Source of the DNA: Pogostemon cablin
Lineage: Eukaryota; Streptophyta; Magnoliopsida; Lamiales; Lamiaceae
Length of the DNA: 64,000 nt
Assembly (NCBI GenBank): GCA_023678885.1
Contig: CM042996.1
Span: 11,962,602 to 12,026,601, forward strand
Direction of reading: 5' to 3'
Shown: one piece after another, positions 61,141-64,000 of the stretch
Layout of the letters: every line of letters begins with the position of its first letter
Position numbering within the stretch: the stretch's first letter is position 1
Made by a program: the position numbers and the translations under genes
The notes under the pieces: generated by a model
Databases searched by the model: none
The model's input: only the letters and a program-made list of their open reading frames with translations
Told to the model about the DNA's origin: nothing

Positions 61141-61540
61141 TGATGCTTTTCCGCAAAGTCCATATTGCTCTATAGTTGGGATATGATGGCGTACAAGATT
61201 AAAGGGAACTGCAATAAAATTTCTACATGCTTGCTAAAAGAACACTCACACTGTTGGGTATCACGGTCATTGACAAGTTAGTGGAGACAAGGGCTGCTTA
61301 GGTTTCCTGAGTTTGTCTTACGAGAAGAGCCAATGTAACACAGTGATAAAAAGCAAAAATCCGCAAAGGATTAGAGCCAACAACCCACTGGAGGAACTTA
61401 TCACTCAAACACTCTAACAACCTCTCTATTTCATCACACCGGTAACTGAAGGCGAGAGGCCTTTTATACCGAGTAGAAAGGGAGGAGACTAGTAAGAGTT
61501 AGAGTTCTATTAGAGTGTAAGGTGATTGTCGTTATTTTCA
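61140..61540. other. unassigned segment
   Basis: No gene is visible. It holds a TATA-like CTTTTATACC near 61460, and phrases such as GGTGATTGTCG at its right end that may begin the next LTR-like segment. It may be another retroelement scrap. Confidence 0.3.
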
Positions 61541-63135
61541 CCTAAATTTTAATATTTTTTATATGTATTTTCATATTATTTTATCTTATTCTGTGTGTAT
61601 TTTGGTGATGTTATGTGTTATTATAGAAATGTGTGAAAATAAACTTAAACGTATGAAAACAGGTGAAAACAAAGCAAAATGGAGACGAGAGCTGAAACGG
61701 GAAGAAGAGTGCACAACTCGACTCGAACACGAGTCGAGTACAACACTCGAGTCGAGCTCTGGAGTCCAACACGAGTCGAGCTACCGAGGTCGACCACCGA
61801 TTGTCAACTGTACACATCAGACACACTTGCTCGATACCCCCTATGCCCGAGCTTTGATACTCGAGTCGAGCTTATGCGAGGAACACGACTCGAGCTCCAT
61901 AAAACACTGCAACCTGTCGAGAAAACTCGTCCCAAATTGAGTCGAGCTGTAGAGCTCAAGTCGAGCTCGGAAAAATATCTAAAAATTATTCAGTGAGCTT
62001 CTAGAAGGTTTCAAGGGATATAAATACACCCATTATCAACATTTCCACCAGAATTCGAAGGGTTTGAGCTGCACACACATATCTCACATCATTTTGGTCA
62101 TTTTACACCATCATTTTCATCCATTCTTCATCCATATCATCTATCTATCATCCTTCCATCAAAACCACCATCCAAGTAAGGAAAAGAAGTAAGGGAGAGA
62201 GGAGAATTGCAAGGAAAGGAAAGAGATCACCAGTGGAGCAATTCAAGGGAGTTTTCATCCAATTCTTGTACTAAACCTTATAGTTTCAACATGGTTTATA
62301 AAGATACAATGGTCTATGTTGTTTTCTTTAAGATTATGGTGTTGGTAATCTCCTTTGTGAGATTAGCAACATTAATGGTGTTAGATAATTTTGGGATTTA
62401 TGCATTTAAATTTATGTGTTGATTGGGTTTATTATTTTATATCATTGATGTTGTAGATCTTGATGTTTATGATGATTTGTGTGGTTTGTTGTTTTAAGCA
62501 TGTGATGAGATTGAGAAATCAATTATGTGTTTAGAATAATTAATTGAATCATTTTTTTATACACTTCATGTGCATTAATCTAAAATGAGATAGATATATC
62601 CTTTTGGATTTAGAATCTTTTGATAGAACATTCGATTGGTTAGATTGAGAGGTTGATTGATCGGGGGTGAGGGGACATTCAAATTAAACATAGTACCTAG
62701 TTGGAATTGTTTGTTTGAACTCAATTCTTTGAGCCATTTTGAGACCTTAACAAGGATCTACATCCTATCCATTTTGAGAGAGAGTTTAGGTGGAATTAGT
62801 GATTTCCTCCTAATTATTTACCCATTATACACGTGAATTTGATGCATAAATCCTAGAATTGCCACACCCCTGTTGTTAATCTCACTTTTACTTAACTTGG
62901 AACAACACTCATCTTCACTTTATCTTTGTTTGTTTGATCATTCATTGTTTATTTGCCTATATTAATTTTAATTACTTGTTTGAACACACTGAAATCCAAT
63001 CATGATTCATCTCTATAAAATTACAAAAAATGTGAGATTGCGTAAGCTCTAGTACGTGCCTCAATTGGGTTCGATAAATTAATTTCTTGGACACTCATTG
63101 TACACAACGGTAGAGTATTTCTTGCTCTATTTACA
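61540..63135 (+). repeat. probable plus-strand gypsy LTR-like segment
   Basis: It has the layout of a long gypsy LTR in plus orientation: an AT-rich start, a palindrome block (61716-61969), a TATA-like GATATAAATACACC (62018-62031), a leader, then a T-rich body and a closing phrase with GGACACTCATTGTACACAAC. The same order is seen, inverted, in the Athila LTR at 13.2-14.5 kb. No primer site or coding part follows, so it is a solo LTR or a fragment; the termini are not fixed. The frames at 61563-61996 are not genes. Confidence 0.5.
61716..61969. repeat. cluster of GAGTCGAGCT / ACTCGAGTCGAG words
   Basis: At least six copies of GAGTCGAGCT or a one-base variant occur (near 61731, 61749, 61773, 61864, 61940, 61962), with inverted copies such as CGACTCGAGCT near 61888. 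The block is GC-richer than its surroundings and ends about 50 bp before the TATA-like box. Confidence 0.85.
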
Positions 63136-63139
63136 CGTA

Positions 63140-64000
63140 AACAAAATTATGATCATAAGGGAAAAGTATTCGAGCCATACTAAATTAAAAGCAGTCCAAA
63201 CCCAAAGAGAAAGAAGACAAAAAATTGGGCCATACAATAGAGCCTAAAGGGTCCAACAATTCTCCACCTTGTCCCAAATTCATATAGTGTAGGAGTTCAT
63301 CATCGCACCTTTCCGGACAAACCTGCACATTTACAAAATACAAAGTTTAGTGTATAATCCATTTTGCCATACACGAAGTAAGGCAAAATAGTGATACAAA
63401 GTCAGAGGAAGGGAAATGCAACAAAGGCAAATGACACAGAGTCATAGATTCAAAATATCATAGATATATAAAGAGCAGAGCACAAAGCTCATATGTGATC
63501 ATAGAGATCATGAACACAAAGTTCAAAGGGTGATCACAAAAATTAGAACACAAAAAAACATAAGTCACATGCGCAGACCAAAAACACAAAAAAAAGCTAT
63601 AGCAATTAAAAAATCACGAAGACACTCCAAAAAGAAGCACACACGGATAAACCTTATAATCTAACAAGAGCTACTAAAGCTTAGATTTATTCAACATGTT
63701 CCATCTCACTAAGAGACACAAATAAGCATATAATATGCACATAAACACAAACAATACCAATAAATAGTAAACAATAACTCCACCTCACTAGAAGGTAGCA
63801 ATCAACAACAAAAGCAAGTTTAAGAAATAAACATGTTAGACATAAAATATATTTCAAAGTAATTTTCACAAAGAGAATACACATAATTTCAGGTAAACAA
63901 ATTTCCACACAAATATGCATAAATAATAAGCCACTAAAAAAACATACAAAGTATTTGAAAGAAACAATTAAATATACATGATCATAAATCAGAAAACATC
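63140..64000 (-). mobile_element. 3' end of a third copia element, running off the window
   Basis: On the minus strand ACAAGGTGGAGAAT (63272-63259) is the typical copia polypurine tract. It is followed immediately by TGTTGGACCC, an LTR start (63258 downward, to about 63140). The rest, to 64000, would be the 3' untranslated part before the LTR. It has no coding frame but contains the hairpin series listed separately. The LTR left end is not resolved. Confidence 0.65.
63336..63525. repeat. series of small hairpins with ACAAA-type 5-nt loops
   Basis: Plus-strand stem, loop, stem: AAAT-ACAAA-GTTT (63336-63348); TAC-ACGAA-GTA inside ATTTTGCC/GGCAAAAT (63361-63389); TGAT-ACAAA-GTCA (63392-63404); ATGAC-ACAGA-GTCAT (63431-63445); GAGC-ACAAA-GCTC (63478-63490); TGATC-ATAGA-GATCA (63496-63510); TGAAC-ACAAA-GTTCA (63511-63525). 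Stems differ but still pair. Confidence 0.85.

Noticed and set aside
61563..61996. 125- and 105-codon frames over the GAGTCGAGCT cluster
   Set aside because: The frames are open because of the repeated word; surrounding signals fit an LTR promoter.
1..64000. tRNA, rRNA or other structured RNA genes
   Set aside because: I looked for tRNA B-box-like and rRNA-like stretches by eye and saw none convincing; tRNA-like matches were retroelement primer sites.

Overview
This is nuclear DNA of a flowering plant, most likely a eudicot. The evidence is two intron-rich genes with plant-type products (a UMP-CMP kinase and an IRE-family AGC kinase), plant LTR retrotransposons of the Athila and copia types, and many Stowaway-like MITEs with CTCCCTCCGTCC ends. 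I cannot name the species. Genes make up a minority of the window and transposon-derived DNA dominates.

Layout. 1-14.5 kb: a decayed minus-strand Athila-type Ty3/gypsy element (gag, protease, RT, RNase H, integrase, Athila-type extra ORF). Its 5' LTR is split by a partial copia element, which itself carries a MITE. 14.5-20.6 kb: repeat remnants, then a complete minus-strand UMP-CMP kinase gene. 20.8-30.7 kb: MITEs, an unrecognised stretch at 22.9-27.4 kb, and very AT-rich DNA with tandem repeats. 30.7-38.8 kb: copia element B, minus strand, both LTRs and a 5-bp target duplication, with a MITE inside its left LTR. 40.5-51.3 kb: an intact 17-exon minus-strand IRE-family kinase gene (1121 codons by my splice model). 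52.5-60.3 kb: copia element C, related to B, also minus strand with matching target duplications. 60.3-64 kb: an RNase H-like remnant, a probable plus-strand LTR-like segment, and the 3' end of another minus-strand copia element.

The two cellular genes look independent: one makes UDP/CDP, the other is a signalling kinase. Both read cleanly through their splice sites, while nearly all transposon ORFs are broken.

The most unusual signal is a recurring architecture in the retroelements: arrays of short inverted repeats, often with 5-nt loops, lying in leaders, 3' regions or upstream of TATA-like boxes. The clearest is a GC-rich hairpin array with an exact 43-bp period in the leaders of both copia elements B and C (37.63-37.78 and 59.12-59.29 kb). 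A second is a run of tiny hairpins at 63.3-63.5 kb in which the stems change in a compensated way while the loop stays close to ACAAA. Unrelated palindromic words fill equivalent positions at 3.9-4.1, 14.1-14.4 and 61.7-62.0 kb.
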